A stretch of DNA of 33,859 nt, from positions 1 to 33,859 of the forward strand of contig JAFKFK010000052.1 of assembly GCA_017307275.1 (NCBI GenBank), given 5' to 3'. A program made the translations under genes and the position numbers. Source of the stretch: Alphaproteobacteria bacterium. Its GTDB lineage: Bacteria > Pseudomonadota > Alphaproteobacteria > Reyranellales > Reyranellaceae. The notes below the pieces were generated by a model. It searched no databases and was not told where the DNA came from. It was given only the letters and a program-made list of their open reading frames with translations. Below, one piece after another: positions 8,141-16,553 of this stretch. The stretch's first letter is position 1; each line of letters begins with the position of its first letter.

Positions 8141-9253
8141 ATGAGGAAGTTGTACGGCACCCTGGCCGTCGCCGCCGTCGCGCTCATGGCGACACCGGCA
8201 CTTGCCCAGATCAAGATCGGCTCGGCCGGTCCGATGACAGGCTCGAACGCAGCCTTCGGCGAGCAGCTCAAGCGCGGCGCGCAGATGGCGGTGGAAGACA
8301 TCAACGCTGCCGGCGGCGTGAACGGCCAGAAGCTCGAACTGGTGATCGGCGACGACGCCTGCGATCCCAAGCAGGCGACGGCCGTCGCCAACAAGATGGT
8401 CTCCGACAAGGTCGTGTTCGTGGCCGGGCACTTCTGCTCGGGCTCCTCGATCCCGGCGTCGGACATCTACAAGGAAGGCAAGATCCTGCAGATCACGCCG
8501 GCCTCGACCAACCCGAAGCTGACCGAGGACGCCGCCGCCAAGGGCAACACCACCGTGTTCCGTACCTGCGGCCGTGACGACGTGCAGGGCACGACAGTCG
8601 GCAACTACATTCTGAAGCACCATAAGGGTGCCAAGGTCGCGATCCTCCACGACAAGTCGCCTTACGGCAAAGGCGTCGCCGACGAGACCAAGAAGGCTCT
8701 GAACAAAGGCGGCCTGCGCGAGGCCATGTACGAGGCCTACAACGACACCGACAAGGACTTCGCCGCCCTCGTCAACAAGATGAAGCAAGCCAAGATCGAT
8801 ATCATCGTGCTCGGCGGCTACCACACCGCGGGCGCGCTGATCATCAAGCAGTCGCGCGAGCAGGGCCTGATGGCTCAGATGATGGGCTTCGACTCGCTGC
8901 AGACCGCCGAATTCGCCCAGCTGGGCGGCGCGGCGACCAACGGCGTGCTGATGTCGTTCCCGCCCAAGGCCGAGGACGACCCCAAGAATGCCGCGCTCGT
9001 GAAGAAGTTCCGCGACGCCAAGTACAACCCGGAAGGCTACACGCTGTTCAGCTACGCCGCGGTCAAGGCCTGGGCCGACGCCGCCAACAAGGCGAAGTCG
9101 ACCGATGCGGCCAAGGTCGCCGCGGCGCTGCGCTCCGGCAAGTACGACTCCGCCGTCGGCGTCCTGGAATTCGACGCCAAGGGCGACATCAAGAACGCCG
9201 TCTACGACATCTACGTCTGGAAGGACGGCACGTCGTATCCGTCGACCAAGTAG
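8141..9253 (+). CDS. Periplasmic branched-chain amino acid-type substrate-binding protein
   Basis: Seen: 370 aa; ATG at 8141 with AAGGGAG upstream. A Sec signal peptide of about 22 residues (MRKLYGTLAV...) ends at ALA, and mature protein starts QIKIGSAGPMTGSNAAFGEQ. This has no lipobox, so it is soluble in the periplasm. IKIG..GP.TG, the ingathered GA(Q)MAVEDINAAGGVNGQKL block and GDD.CDPKQA are hallmarks of LivJ/LivK-type receptors (PF13458). Two cysteines (in DDACDP and HFCSGSS) match the conserved disulfide of LivJ-like proteins. The gene closes the liv operon before a strong terminator. Ligand specificity cannot be read from the sequence. Confidence 0.93.
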   Translation: MRKLYGTLAVAAVALMATPALAQIKIGSAGPMTGSNAAFGEQLKRGAQMAVEDINAAGGVNGQKLELVIGDDACDPKQATAVANKMVSDKVVFVAGHFCSGSSIPASDIYKEGKILQITPASTNPKLTEDAAAKGNTTVFRTCGRDDVQGTTVGNYILKHHKGAKVAILHDKSPYGKGVADETKKALNKGGLREAMYEAYNDTDKDFAALVNKMKQAKIDIIVLGGYHTAGALIIKQSREQGLMAQMMGFDSLQTAEFAQLGGAATNGVLMSFPPKAEDDPKNAALVKKFRDAKYNPEGYTLFSYAAVKAWADAANKAKSTDAAKVAAALRSGKYDSAVGVLEFDAKGDIKNAVYDIYVWKDGTSYPSTK

Positions 9254-9274
9254 GCGGGTCTGCCATTCGCGAGG

Positions 9275-9301
9275 AAGGCCCGGCCAGCGCCGGGCCTTTT
9301 T
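9275..9301 (+). terminator. Rho-independent terminator of the liv operon
   Basis: A GC-rich stem AAGGCCCGG/CCGGGCCTT with a CAGCG-type loop is followed directly by a T-run. It starts 22 bases after the binding-protein stop codon. This is a textbook intrinsic terminator and marks the end of the operon before rpiB. Confidence 0.9.
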
Positions 9302-9414
9302 CGTTCCAGTTCAATGTCTTGTAGGTCGCTTCCCACGATTTTGGGGGACGGTGACACCGCGACCCCGAATATGGTAGCAGGGGGCTCAACAGCTAGAGGG
9401 GATCGATCGTCGAC

Positions 9415-9855
9415 ATGCCGGGGGGCGCCATCGCGGTCGCGTCGGATCATGCCGGCTTCGACCTGAAAGAGATTCTCAAACGGGACCTGCAGGAAGCCGG
9501 TCACGAGGTGCTCGATCTTGGCACCAATTCGACCGCATCTGTCGACTATCCAGATTTCGGCAAGGCGATGGGCGAAGCCATCGCATCGGGTAAAGCTGCA
9601 CGTGGCGTGCTGGTCTGCGGCAGCGGCATCGGCATTTCGATTGCCGCCAACCGCAATCCCAAGGTGCGGGCGGTGCTTGCCCACGACGTGACCTCGGCGC
9701 GGCTGTCGCGCGAGCACAACGACGCCAACGTGATTGCCTTCGGCCAACGCCTGATCGGGGTCGAAACGGCGCGTGAAGCGCTCCAGGTTTTTCTGTCTAC
9801 CGAGTGGGCCGGCGGTCGCCATGCCGGCCGTGTCGAAAAGCTTTCGAAGGGTTGA
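9415..9855 (+). CDS. rpiB: Ribose-5-phosphate isomerase B
   Basis: Seen: 146 aa. It contains AVASDHAGFDLKE (7-19), the DLGT turn, VDYPDFG (43-49) and the active-site loop GVLVCGSGIGISIAANR with Cys68 as the ring-opening base. HDVTSARLSREHNDANVIAFG completes the LacAB/RpiB family pattern, and length is normal. Known: it interconverts ribulose-5-phosphate and ribose-5-phosphate in the cytoplasm. GAGGGG stands upstream of the ATG, spaced rather far. It is followed after 5 bases by glyA; an rpiB-glyA-nrdR-rib order is standard in alphaproteobacteria. Confidence 0.95.
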   Translation: MPGGAIAVASDHAGFDLKEILKRDLQEAGHEVLDLGTNSTASVDYPDFGKAMGEAIASGKAARGVLVCGSGIGISIAANRNPKVRAVLAHDVTSARLSREHNDANVIAFGQRLIGVETAREALQVFLSTEWAGGRHAGRVEKLSKG

Positions 9856-9860
9856 GTGAC

Positions 9861-11168
9861 ATGAGCCAAGCCGCTGCCAAGACGGTCGATTCGCCGTTGC
9901 CGATGTTCACCAAGAGTCTCGCCGAGGCAGATCCCGCGATCGAAGCTGTCGTCAAAGGCGAGCTGCATCGCCAGCGTGAGCAGATCGAGCTGATTGCGTC
10001 GGAGAACATTGTCTCGCGCGCGGTACTCGAAGCGGCGGGCTCGGTGCTCACCAACAAGTATGCCGAGGGCTATCCCGGCCGGCGCTACTACGGCGGCTGC
10101 GAGGAGGTCGACAAGGCCGAGCAGCTTGCCATCGAACGCGCCTGCAAGCTCTTCAACTGCTCCTTCGCCAACGTGCAGCCGCACTCCGGCGCGCAGGCCA
10201 ACCAGGCGGTGTTCATGGCCCTGCTCAAGCCGGGCGACACCTTTTTGGGCATGGCGCTCGACCAGGGCGGCCATCTCACGCACGGCTCGCCGGCCAACCA
10301 GTCGGGCAAGTGGTTCAAGGTCGCATCCTACGGCCTCAAGCCCGACACGCACCTCATCGACTACGAGCAGATGGAGGAGGCGGCCCGTCGCGAAAAACCG
10401 AAGCTGATCATCGCCGGCGCCTCGGCCTATTCGCGCGCCATCGACTGGGCGCGTTTCCGCAAGGTCGCTGACGAGATCGGCGCCTATTTCATGGTCGACA
10501 TGGCCCACTATGCCGGCCTGGTCGCGGCCGGCGTCTATCCGAGCCCGCTGCCGCACGCCCATGTCGTGACGACGACGACGCACAAGACGCTGCGTGGTCC
10601 GCGCGGCGGCATGATCCTGTCGAACGACGCCGAGCTCGGGAAGAAGATCAACTCGGCAGTGTTTCCTGGCCTGCAGGGCGGGCCGTTGATGCACATCATC
10701 GCCGCCAAGGCGGTGGCCTTCGGCGAGGCGCTGCGGCCGGACTTCAAGGTCTACGCCCAGAACGTGATCGACAATGCGCAGGCGCTCGCCGCGGCGTTGA
10801 CCGAGCGCGGCCTGAAGATCATTTCCGGCGGCACCGACAGCCACGTCATGCTGGTCGATCTGCGCCCGAAAAAGGCGACCGGCGTGTCGGCCGAGAAGGT
10901 GCTGGATCGCGCCGGAATCACGGTCAACAAGAACAGCATTCCGGGCGACCCGGAGAAGTACACGATCACCTCGGGTGTACGGCTGGGCTCTCCGGCCGGC
11001 ACGACGCGCGGCTTCGGCGTCGCCGAATTCCGCCAGATCGGCCATCTGATCGCCGACGTGCTCGATGGCATCGCCAAGAACGGCCCGGACGGCGATGCCC
11101 AGGTCGAGGCCCAGGTGCGTGCCAAGGTGCACGCGCTTTGCGCCCGCTTTCCGATCTACCGCGACTGA
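9861..11168 (+). CDS. glyA: Serine hydroxymethyltransferase
   Basis: Seen: 435 aa from ATG at 9861 (MSQAAAKTVDSPLPMFTKSLAEADP). The frame is open for 19 codons further upstream, but that lies within rpiB. PLP-enzyme landmarks are LIASENIVSRAVLEAAGSVLTNKYAEGYPG, VNVQPHSG-type FANVQPHSGAQAN, MVDMAHYAGLVAAGVYPSP and TTTTHKTLRGPRGG with the Schiff-base lysine K242. Known: converts serine and tetrahydrofolate to glycine and methylene-tetrahydrofolate. A GAAGG is near the start. No glycine riboswitch is present, as only 5 bases separate it from rpiB. Confidence 0.96.
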   Translation: MSQAAAKTVDSPLPMFTKSLAEADPAIEAVVKGELHRQREQIELIASENIVSRAVLEAAGSVLTNKYAEGYPGRRYYGGCEEVDKAEQLAIERACKLFNCSFANVQPHSGAQANQAVFMALLKPGDTFLGMALDQGGHLTHGSPANQSGKWFKVASYGLKPDTHLIDYEQMEEAARREKPKLIIAGASAYSRAIDWARFRKVADEIGAYFMVDMAHYAGLVAAGVYPSPLPHAHVVTTTTHKTLRGPRGGMILSNDAELGKKINSAVFPGLQGGPLMHIIAAKAVAFGEALRPDFKVYAQNVIDNAQALAAALTERGLKIISGGTDSHVMLVDLRPKKATGVSAEKVLDRAGITVNKNSIPGDPEKYTITSGVRLGSPAGTTRGFGVAEFRQIGHLIADVLDGIAKNGPDGDAQVEAQVRAKVHALCARFPIYRD

Positions 11169-11203
11169 CAACGCGCCTAGCCAAAGAATAACAGGGGGAA
11201 GAG

Positions 11204-11668
11204 ATGCGCTGTCCATTCTGCGGTCACGAGGACACCCAGGTTAAGGACTCGAGGCCGACCGACGACAATTCGGCGATTCGCCGGCGGCGCTACTGTCCGT
11301 CCTGCGGCTCGCGCTTCACGACGTTCGAGCGCGTGCAGCTTCGCGAACTGACGGTGGTGAAGAAGAACGGCCAGCGCGTGGCGTTCGATCGCGACAAGCT
11401 CGCGCGTTCGATCCAGGTCGCGTGCCGCAAGCGGCCGGTCGATCCGGAGCGCACGGAGCGCGTGGTGAACGGCATCGTGCGCCGCCTCGAAAGCTCGGGC
11501 GAGAGCGAGATCCCCTCGACGCAGATCGGCGAGCTGGTGATGGATGCGCTGCGTGCGCTCGATCCGGTGGCCTATGTGCGCTTCGCCTCGGTCTATCGCA
11601 ATTTCCGCGAGGCCAAGGATTTCGAGGAGTTCATCTCCGACCTCGCCGAGACGAACTTCAAGGACTGA
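11204..11668 (+). CDS. nrdR: Transcriptional repressor NrdR
   Basis: Seen: 154 aa; ATG at 11204 with a strong AGGGGGAAGAG. The N-terminal zinc ribbon uses C3, C6, C31 and C34 (MRCPFCGHEDTQVKDSR, YCPSCGSRFTTFERVQ). An ATP-cone domain follows (KKNGQRVAFDRDKLARSI, then ALDPVAYVRFASVYRNF). Length is typical. Known: NrdR senses ATP/dATP and represses ribonucleotide reductase genes by binding NrdR boxes. Four bases separate its stop from ribD, and it is the usual first gene of the nrdR-rib cluster. Confidence 0.96.
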   Translation: MRCPFCGHEDTQVKDSRPTDDNSAIRRRRYCPSCGSRFTTFERVQLRELTVVKKNGQRVAFDRDKLARSIQVACRKRPVDPERTERVVNGIVRRLESSGESEIPSTQIGELVMDALRALDPVAYVRFASVYRNFREAKDFEEFISDLAETNFKD

Positions 11669-11672
11669 ACGA

Positions 11673-12767
11673 ATGCCGATGCGCGCAGCCTTAGCGCTGG
11701 CGCGCCGGTCGCTCGGGCGTACCTGGCCCAATCCCGCCGTCGGCTGCGTGATCGTGCGCGACGGGCGGGTGATCGCGCGGGGCCGGACGCAGGATGGCGG
11801 TCGGCCGCATGCCGAAGCCGACGCGATTGCCCAGGCTGAGGCCGAGGGCCTGTCGCTGAAAGGCGCCACGGCCTACGTCACGCTCGAACCCTGCTCGCAC
11901 CACGGCCGCACGCCGCCTTGTGCCGACGCACTGGTGGGCGCGGGCGTCGCGCGTGTCGTCTCCGCGCTCGAAGATCCCGACCCGCGGGTCAAGGGTCGAG
12001 GGCACGAGCGGCTGCGGGCGGCGGGCATCGAGGTCGCCGTGGGTGATGGCGCTGCCGAGGCGACGGAGATCAACGCCGGCTTCTTCACGCGCGTGAAGGA
12101 GGGGCGGCCACTCTTTCATCTCAAGATCGCAAGTTCGCTCGATGGCCGTATCGCGACCGCGTCGGGCGAGAGCCAGTGGATCACCGGGCCGGCGGCGCGC
12201 CAGCACGGCCATCACCTGCGCGCCACCCATGACGCCATCTTGGTCGGCGCCGAGACGGCGCTGGCCGACGATCCCGACCTCGGCTGCCGGCTGCCCGGCC
12301 TTGCCGCGCAATCGCCCGTCCGGATCGTGCTCGATTCGAGAGCCCGCCTGTCGCCGCAGTCCAGGCTGGCAACGACGGCGAGGCAACGTCCGGTGTGGCT
12401 GCTCTGCACCAAGGCGGCGCCCTCCGAGGCGCGCGACGCGCTGGTCGGGCTGGGCGTCGAGATCGTCGAGGTGGAGGCCGGTGCAGACGGCCGCATTGAC
12501 GTGGCCGCCGCCGGACAGCTATTGGGCGCTCGAGGCCTGACGCGCGTTCTGATCGAAGGCGGCGGGCAGGTGGCGGCCTCGTTCCTGAAAGCAGGACTGG
12601 TCGACCGCATTTCCAGTTATCGGGCAGGGCTTCTGCTGGGCGGCGACAGCCGCTCTGCGGTAGGGCCGTTGGGTCTGGAGCGGCTGCATTTCGCGCCCCG
12701 GTTCCGGCTGGTTTCGGCGCGGCAACTGCAAGTCGACACGCTGGAAACCTGGCGGCGGGAGGCTTAA
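11673..12767 (+). CDS. ribD: Bifunctional riboflavin deaminase/reductase RibD
   Basis: Seen: 364 aa. The N-terminal deaminase domain starts within MPMRAALALARRSLGRTWPN; zinc ligands are H46-A-E48 and PCSHHGRTPPC (C74, C83). The C-terminal reductase domain begins near LFHLKIASSLDGRIATASGESQWITG and contains VLIEGGGQVAASFL. Known: it deaminates and then reduces the pyrimidine intermediate from GTP in riboflavin synthesis. The N-terminus is about 8-10 residues shorter than in many RibD proteins. The frame is open upstream but overlaps nrdR, so ATG 11673 is the reasonable start; ATG 11679 is an alternative. It lies in an operon with ribE, ribB(A) and ribH. Confidence 0.94.
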   Translation: MPMRAALALARRSLGRTWPNPAVGCVIVRDGRVIARGRTQDGGRPHAEADAIAQAEAEGLSLKGATAYVTLEPCSHHGRTPPCADALVGAGVARVVSALEDPDPRVKGRGHERLRAAGIEVAVGDGAAEATEINAGFFTRVKEGRPLFHLKIASSLDGRIATASGESQWITGPAARQHGHHLRATHDAILVGAETALADDPDLGCRLPGLAAQSPVRIVLDSRARLSPQSRLATTARQRPVWLLCTKAAPSEARDALVGLGVEIVEVEAGADGRIDVAAAGQLLGARGLTRVLIEGGGQVAASFLKAGLVDRISSYRAGLLLGGDSRSAVGPLGLERLHFAPRFRLVSARQLQVDTLETWRREA

Positions 12768-12776
12768 GGAACGGCC

Positions 12777-13379
12777 ATGTTTACAGGCATCGTTACCGAC
12801 ATCGGTGAAATCGTCTCGGTCGACGCAAAGGGCAATTCGGGCGACCGGCGCTTTGTCATCGCGACGAAACACGACCTGACGGCGGTTCCCATCGGCGCCT
12901 CGATTGCCTGCTCAGGCTGCTGCCTCACGGTGGTCGAGAAGGGCGCAGGCAAATTTGCCGTGGACGTGTCGGACGAGAGTCTGTCCAAGACTCATCTCGG
13001 CGCCTGGACGACCGGCAGCAAGCTCAACCTCGAACTGTCTCTGAAGCTCGGCGACGAACTCGGCGGCCATCTGGTCTATGGCCACGTCGACGGCGTCGGC
13101 AGGATCGTCGCGATGACCCCGGTCGGCGGCAGCATGCGTTTCGACTTCGAGGCGCCGGGCGACGTCGCGCGCTTCGTGGCGCCCAAGGGGTCGGTCACGA
13201 TCGACGGCATTTCACTCACGGTCAATGAAGTGGAAGGCAATCGTTTCAGCGTGAACGTGATCCCACACACGCAGGCGGTCACGACGCTGGGGCAGGCCAA
13301 GGTCGGCCAGCAGGTCAATCTTGAGGTAGATATGCTCGCGCGTTACGTTGCGCGATTGTTGGAGCACGGAAAAACATGA
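12777..13379 (+). CDS. ribE: Riboflavin synthase, alpha subunit
   Basis: Seen: 200 aa with the duplicated lumazine-binding barrel. It starts MFTGIVTDIGEI, has IACSGCCLTVVEKG and then a second copy with the DGVGRIV and GISLTVNEVEGN blocks. ATG at 12777 follows an AAGGA. Known: the homotrimer dismutates two 6,7-dimethyl-8-ribityllumazine molecules into riboflavin. The stop overlaps the ribB start (ATGA). Some annotators call the same gene ribC. Confidence 0.95.
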   Translation: MFTGIVTDIGEIVSVDAKGNSGDRRFVIATKHDLTAVPIGASIACSGCCLTVVEKGAGKFAVDVSDESLSKTHLGAWTTGSKLNLELSLKLGDELGGHLVYGHVDGVGRIVAMTPVGGSMRFDFEAPGDVARFVAPKGSVTIDGISLTVNEVEGNRFSVNVIPHTQAVTTLGQAKVGQQVNLEVDMLARYVARLLEHGKT

Positions 13380-14527
13380 GCGCGCTCGAAAAGGACGCTT
13401 GGCGGATTACCTTCTCGGAAGTGAAGGCCGCGGCCGAGGACATCATCGAGGAAGCCCGCAAGGGCCGGATGTTCATCCTCGTTGACGACGAGGACCGCGA
13501 GAACGAGGGCGATCTCGTGATCCCCGCGCAATGGGCGACGCCCGAAGCGATCAACTTCATGGCCAAGCATGCGCGCGGCCTGATCTGCCTAGCGTTGACG
13601 CGCGAGAGGGTCGAGCAGCTCGGCCTGTCGCTCATGGCGCAGAACAACGGTACGCGCCATGCGACCGCCTTCACGGTGTCGATCGAAGCGCGGGAAGGTG
13701 TCACCACCGGCATCTCGGCTGCCGACCGCTCGCGGACCGTTGCTGTCGCGATCGACCCGTCCTGCGGCCCGCAGGACATCGTGACGCCGGGCCATGTCTT
13801 CCCGCTGGTCGCGCGCGACGGCGGCACGCTGGAGCGCACCGGCCACACCGAGGCCGCCGTCGATCTGGCGCGTCTTGCCGGCCTTACGCCGGCCGGCGTG
13901 ATCTGTGAGATCATGAACGACGACGGCACGATGGCCCGTCGCAACGATCTCATCACCTTCGCTCAGCGTCATGGCCTCAAGATCGGCACTATCGCCGACC
14001 TCATCGCCTATCGCCGGCGCTACGACTCGATCATCAAGCGCATCAGCGAGACGCACCTCGACAGCACCTACGGCGGCGATTTCCGCTGCGTCGTCTACGT
14101 GAACAAGGTGACGATGGCGCAGCACGTCGCACTCGTGAAGGGCGACCCGGCGACGGGCGGTCCGATCATGGTGCGCATGCATGCCGTCAATCTCTTCACC
14201 GACACGCTCGGCCAGAGGAGTGGCGGTCGCGGCGGCGAGATCGAAGCCTCGATGCGCGAGATCTCCAAGGAGGGCAGGGGCGTGATCGTGCTGATCCGCG
14301 AACCGCTCACCGTCGTCCTCGCCGAACAGCGCCGTCGCGCCGGCGAGCCGATTCCGCCGGCCGGCCAGGAGCTGCGCGACTACGGCGTCGGTGCTCAGAT
14401 CCTGATCGATCTCGGCGTCAAGGAGATGATCCTGCTGACCAACAGCAAGAAGAGCATCGTCGGTCTCGAAGGGTTCGGCCTCAAGGTGGTCGGCCAGAGG
14501 CCGGTACCTGGCCGCACGGCGTCCTGA
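13376..14527 (+). CDS. ribB: 3,4-dihydroxy-2-butanone-4-phosphate synthase with a degenerate GTP cyclohydrolase II domain (RibBX type)
   Basis: Seen: 383 aa, the length and two-domain layout of RibBA. The N-terminal DHBP synthase domain is intact: VDDEDRENEGDLV (37-48), GVTTGISAADR, and TPGHVFPL...GHTEA. The C-terminal GTP cyclohydrolase II-like domain (about 210-383) has lost its catalytic parts. Around 268-288 the three zinc cysteines are replaced: the ECLTGD-type segment reads VNLFTD, and RCDCG reads RSGGRG. The EGRGIGL motif reads EPLTVVL at 309-315. The fold-forming end LRDYGVGAQILIDLGV is kept. Known: such RibBX hybrids make only dihydroxybutanone phosphate. So GTP cyclohydrolase II must be coded elsewhere. 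The start overlaps the ribE stop, and ribH follows after 2 bases. Confidence 0.92.
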   Translation: MSALEKDAWRITFSEVKAAAEDIIEEARKGRMFILVDDEDRENEGDLVIPAQWATPEAINFMAKHARGLICLALTRERVEQLGLSLMAQNNGTRHATAFTVSIEAREGVTTGISAADRSRTVAVAIDPSCGPQDIVTPGHVFPLVARDGGTLERTGHTEAAVDLARLAGLTPAGVICEIMNDDGTMARRNDLITFAQRHGLKIGTIADLIAYRRRYDSIIKRISETHLDSTYGGDFRCVVYVNKVTMAQHVALVKGDPATGGPIMVRMHAVNLFTDTLGQRSGGRGGEIEASMREISKEGRGVIVLIREPLTVVLAEQRRRAGEPIPPAGQELRDYGVGAQILIDLGVKEMILLTNSKKSIVGLEGFGLKVVGQRPVPGRTAS

Positions 14528-14529
14528 AC

Positions 14530-15018
14530 ATGTCGACACGGACGGAAACGCCGACGGCGCGGCCGGCAGTCGCCGGCGTCAAGGGCGCACGCATCCTGAT
14601 CGTCGAGTCTCCCTATTATACGGAGATCGCGGCAGCATTGGTCGCGGGCGCGGAACGCGAGATCAAGAAGAACGGCGCCAAGGTCGAGCGCGTCGCCGTG
14701 CCAGGTGCCTTCGAGATTCCCGGCGCCATCGCGCTGGCCGCCTCGAAGAAGGGCAAACGGTACGACGGCTACGTTGCGCTGGGTTGCGTCATTCGCGGCG
14801 AGACCTCGCACTACGACTATGTCTGCGGCGAGAGCGCGCGCGGACTGATGGACCTTGCCGTCCAGAAGAAGCTGGCGATTGGCTACGGCATCGTGACGGT
14901 CAACACGATGGAGCAGGCCGAGGCACGCGCCTTCCTCGATCGCGGCGACAAGGGTGGCGATGCCGCCCACGCCTGCCTCGCCATGGTGGCCCTCGGCCGC
15001 CGCTGGAAGAGCTCATGA
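14530..15018 (+). CDS. ribH: 6,7-dimethyl-8-ribityllumazine synthase
   Basis: Seen: 162 aa with ARILIVESPYYTEI, VPGAFEIPGAIALAA and GCVIRGETSHYDYVC, in which His94 is the expected catalytic base. FGIVTVNT-type YGIVTVNTMEQAEAR completes the family pattern. Known: condenses the RibB product with the RibD product; it assembles as pentamers or larger shells. It directly follows ribB and overlaps the nusB start by an ATGA, which is the classical ribH-nusB linkage. Confidence 0.95.
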   Translation: MSTRTETPTARPAVAGVKGARILIVESPYYTEIAAALVAGAEREIKKNGAKVERVAVPGAFEIPGAIALAASKKGKRYDGYVALGCVIRGETSHYDYVCGESARGLMDLAVQKKLAIGYGIVTVNTMEQAEARAFLDRGDKGGDAAHACLAMVALGRRWKSS

Positions 15019-15482
15019 GCGATAAGCCCGCGCCCAGCCGTCGCCAGGCTGCGCGGCTGGCGGCGGTTCAGGCGCTCTATCAGTGGCAGGAGGGCCAGGA
15101 CGCTCCGGCCGAGATCGTCGAACAGTTTCTCAAGGTTCGGACCGGCGAGGCGGGCGAGGGCGGCATGCGCCGCGACGCCGACCGCCCGCTGTTCAAGGAC
15201 GTTGTCGAGGGAACGGCCTCGCACAGGGACGAGCTGGAGAAGACCGTCTCGGGCGCTCTGGCGCAGGACTGGACCTGGGCACGCATTGACCGGCTCGTGC
15301 GGGCGATCCTGCTGGCCGGCGCCTACGAACTGGTGCACCGCCAGGATGTCCCGGCGAGGGTCGTGATCAACGAGTATGTCGAGATCTCGCACGCCTTCTA
15401 CGACAAGGGCGAGCCGAATTTCGTGAACTCCGTGCTCGACCGCGTGGCGCGCCAGGCGCGCTCGGCCGAACTGGTGAAGTAG
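15015..15482 (+). CDS. nusB: Transcription antitermination protein NusB
   Basis: Seen: 155 aa from ATG at 15015 (MSDKPAPSRRQAARLAAVQALYQWQ), which overlaps the ribH stop. It has the NusB features ARLAAVQALYQW, DWTWARIDRLVRAILLAGAYEL and VVINEYVEISHAFYDKGEPNFVNSVLD. Known: binds boxA RNA with NusE (S10) to promote antitermination in rRNA operons. The open frame extends upstream within ribH but is not used, by context. Confidence 0.95.
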   Translation: MSDKPAPSRRQAARLAAVQALYQWQEGQDAPAEIVEQFLKVRTGEAGEGGMRRDADRPLFKDVVEGTASHRDELEKTVSGALAQDWTWARIDRLVRAILLAGAYELVHRQDVPARVVINEYVEISHAFYDKGEPNFVNSVLDRVARQARSAELVK

Positions 15483-15488
15483 CCGATC

Positions 15489-16475
15489 ATGGCGCCGCGC
15501 CGGCGTATCGGCGAGTTCGAGTTGATTGCCCGCTACTTCGCGCCGCTCGCCCGCGGATTCAGCGGCGCCGGTGGCCTCAAGAGCGACAACGCCTTCCTGC
15601 CGGCCGATCCGCGCCACGATCTCGTAGTGAAGACCGACACGATCGTGGCCGGCATCCACTTCCTGTCCGACGAACGGCCGGAGCGGATCGCCGCGAAGGC
15701 GCTGCGCGTCTGCCTGTCCGATCTGGCGGCGGGTGGCGCGACACCCTTCGTCTATCAGCTCTCGCTCGCCCTGCCGGCAGGCTGGCGAGAAAGCTGGGCC
15801 GCAGGTTTCGCCAAGGGGCTGGCGAGCGACCAGCGCCGCTACGGCGTTGTCTTGTGTGGCGGCGATACGGTCGTGACGCCGGGGCCGCTCACGGTGACGA
15901 TCACGGCGTTCGGCCGGGTCACCCGCGGCAAGGGCCTCGGGCGCGACAAGGCCCGGCCAGGTGACGAGCTTTGGGTGAGCGGTACGGTCGGCGACGGGGC
16001 GCTCGGCCTCCTGGCGGCGCGCAATCAGTTGCAGGGCCTCACGTCACGGCAATGCGCAGCGCTCGAAGATCGCTATCGCCTGCCGCGACCGCGCTCGGGC
16101 CTCGGTCCACGCCTGATCGGGATTGCGACCGCCGTGGCCGACGTTTCCGACGGCCTGCTGGCCGACGCCGGCCATATCGCCGAAGCCTCGCGGCTCGCCG
16201 TAACCGTCGAACGCGACGACGTGCCCTTGTCGGCGGCGGCGCGCACTGCTGTCGTGGCCGAACCAAAACTCTGGGCAAACGTGCTGGGCGGTGGCGACGA
16301 CTACGAACTCGCCATCGCCGTCCCGTCACGCAAGCGCGCAGCATTGCTCTCGGCGGCGAAGGCCGCTGGGATAGGGGTGACGCGTATCGGCCGCTTCGTG
16401 CGCGGCACCGGCGTACAGCTCACCATCGGCGGCCGGCCGGCGAGGGCGACGCGCAAGGGTTACGTTCACTTCTAG
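15489..16475 (+). CDS. thiL: Thiamine-monophosphate kinase
   Basis: Seen: 328 aa with KTDTIVAGIHFLSDE, LSDLAAGGATPF, GGDTVVTPGPLTVTITAFG, VADVSDGLLADAGHIAEAS and GGGDDYELAIAV, all ThiL blocks. Known: phosphorylates thiamine monophosphate to the diphosphate using ATP. Near the N-terminus the ATP/Mg-binding GDDAALL-type motif reads KSDNAFL, so one of two paired aspartates is serine; this may affect metal binding, though the remaining motifs are intact. It starts 6 bases after nusB, with no clear ribosome-binding site, so it is probably coupled. Confidence 0.93.
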   Translation: MAPRRRIGEFELIARYFAPLARGFSGAGGLKSDNAFLPADPRHDLVVKTDTIVAGIHFLSDERPERIAAKALRVCLSDLAAGGATPFVYQLSLALPAGWRESWAAGFAKGLASDQRRYGVVLCGGDTVVTPGPLTVTITAFGRVTRGKGLGRDKARPGDELWVSGTVGDGALGLLAARNQLQGLTSRQCAALEDRYRLPRPRSGLGPRLIGIATAVADVSDGLLADAGHIAEASRLAVTVERDDVPLSAAARTAVVAEPKLWANVLGGGDDYELAIAVPSRKRAALLSAAKAAGIGVTRIGRFVRGTGVQLTIGGRPARATRKGYVHF

Positions 16476-16553
16476 TGATACGCGTCCCCGGCGTAGCTGA
16501 GTCGCGCCGCTGGAGTGGCCGCCCCTAACCTCGACGACTAGAGTGCGCGCCCA

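Noticed and set aside
11640..11680. FMN riboswitch before the riboflavin genes
   Set aside because: Only four bases separate nrdR from ribD, and no RFN-type conserved blocks are seen upstream of any rib gene here.
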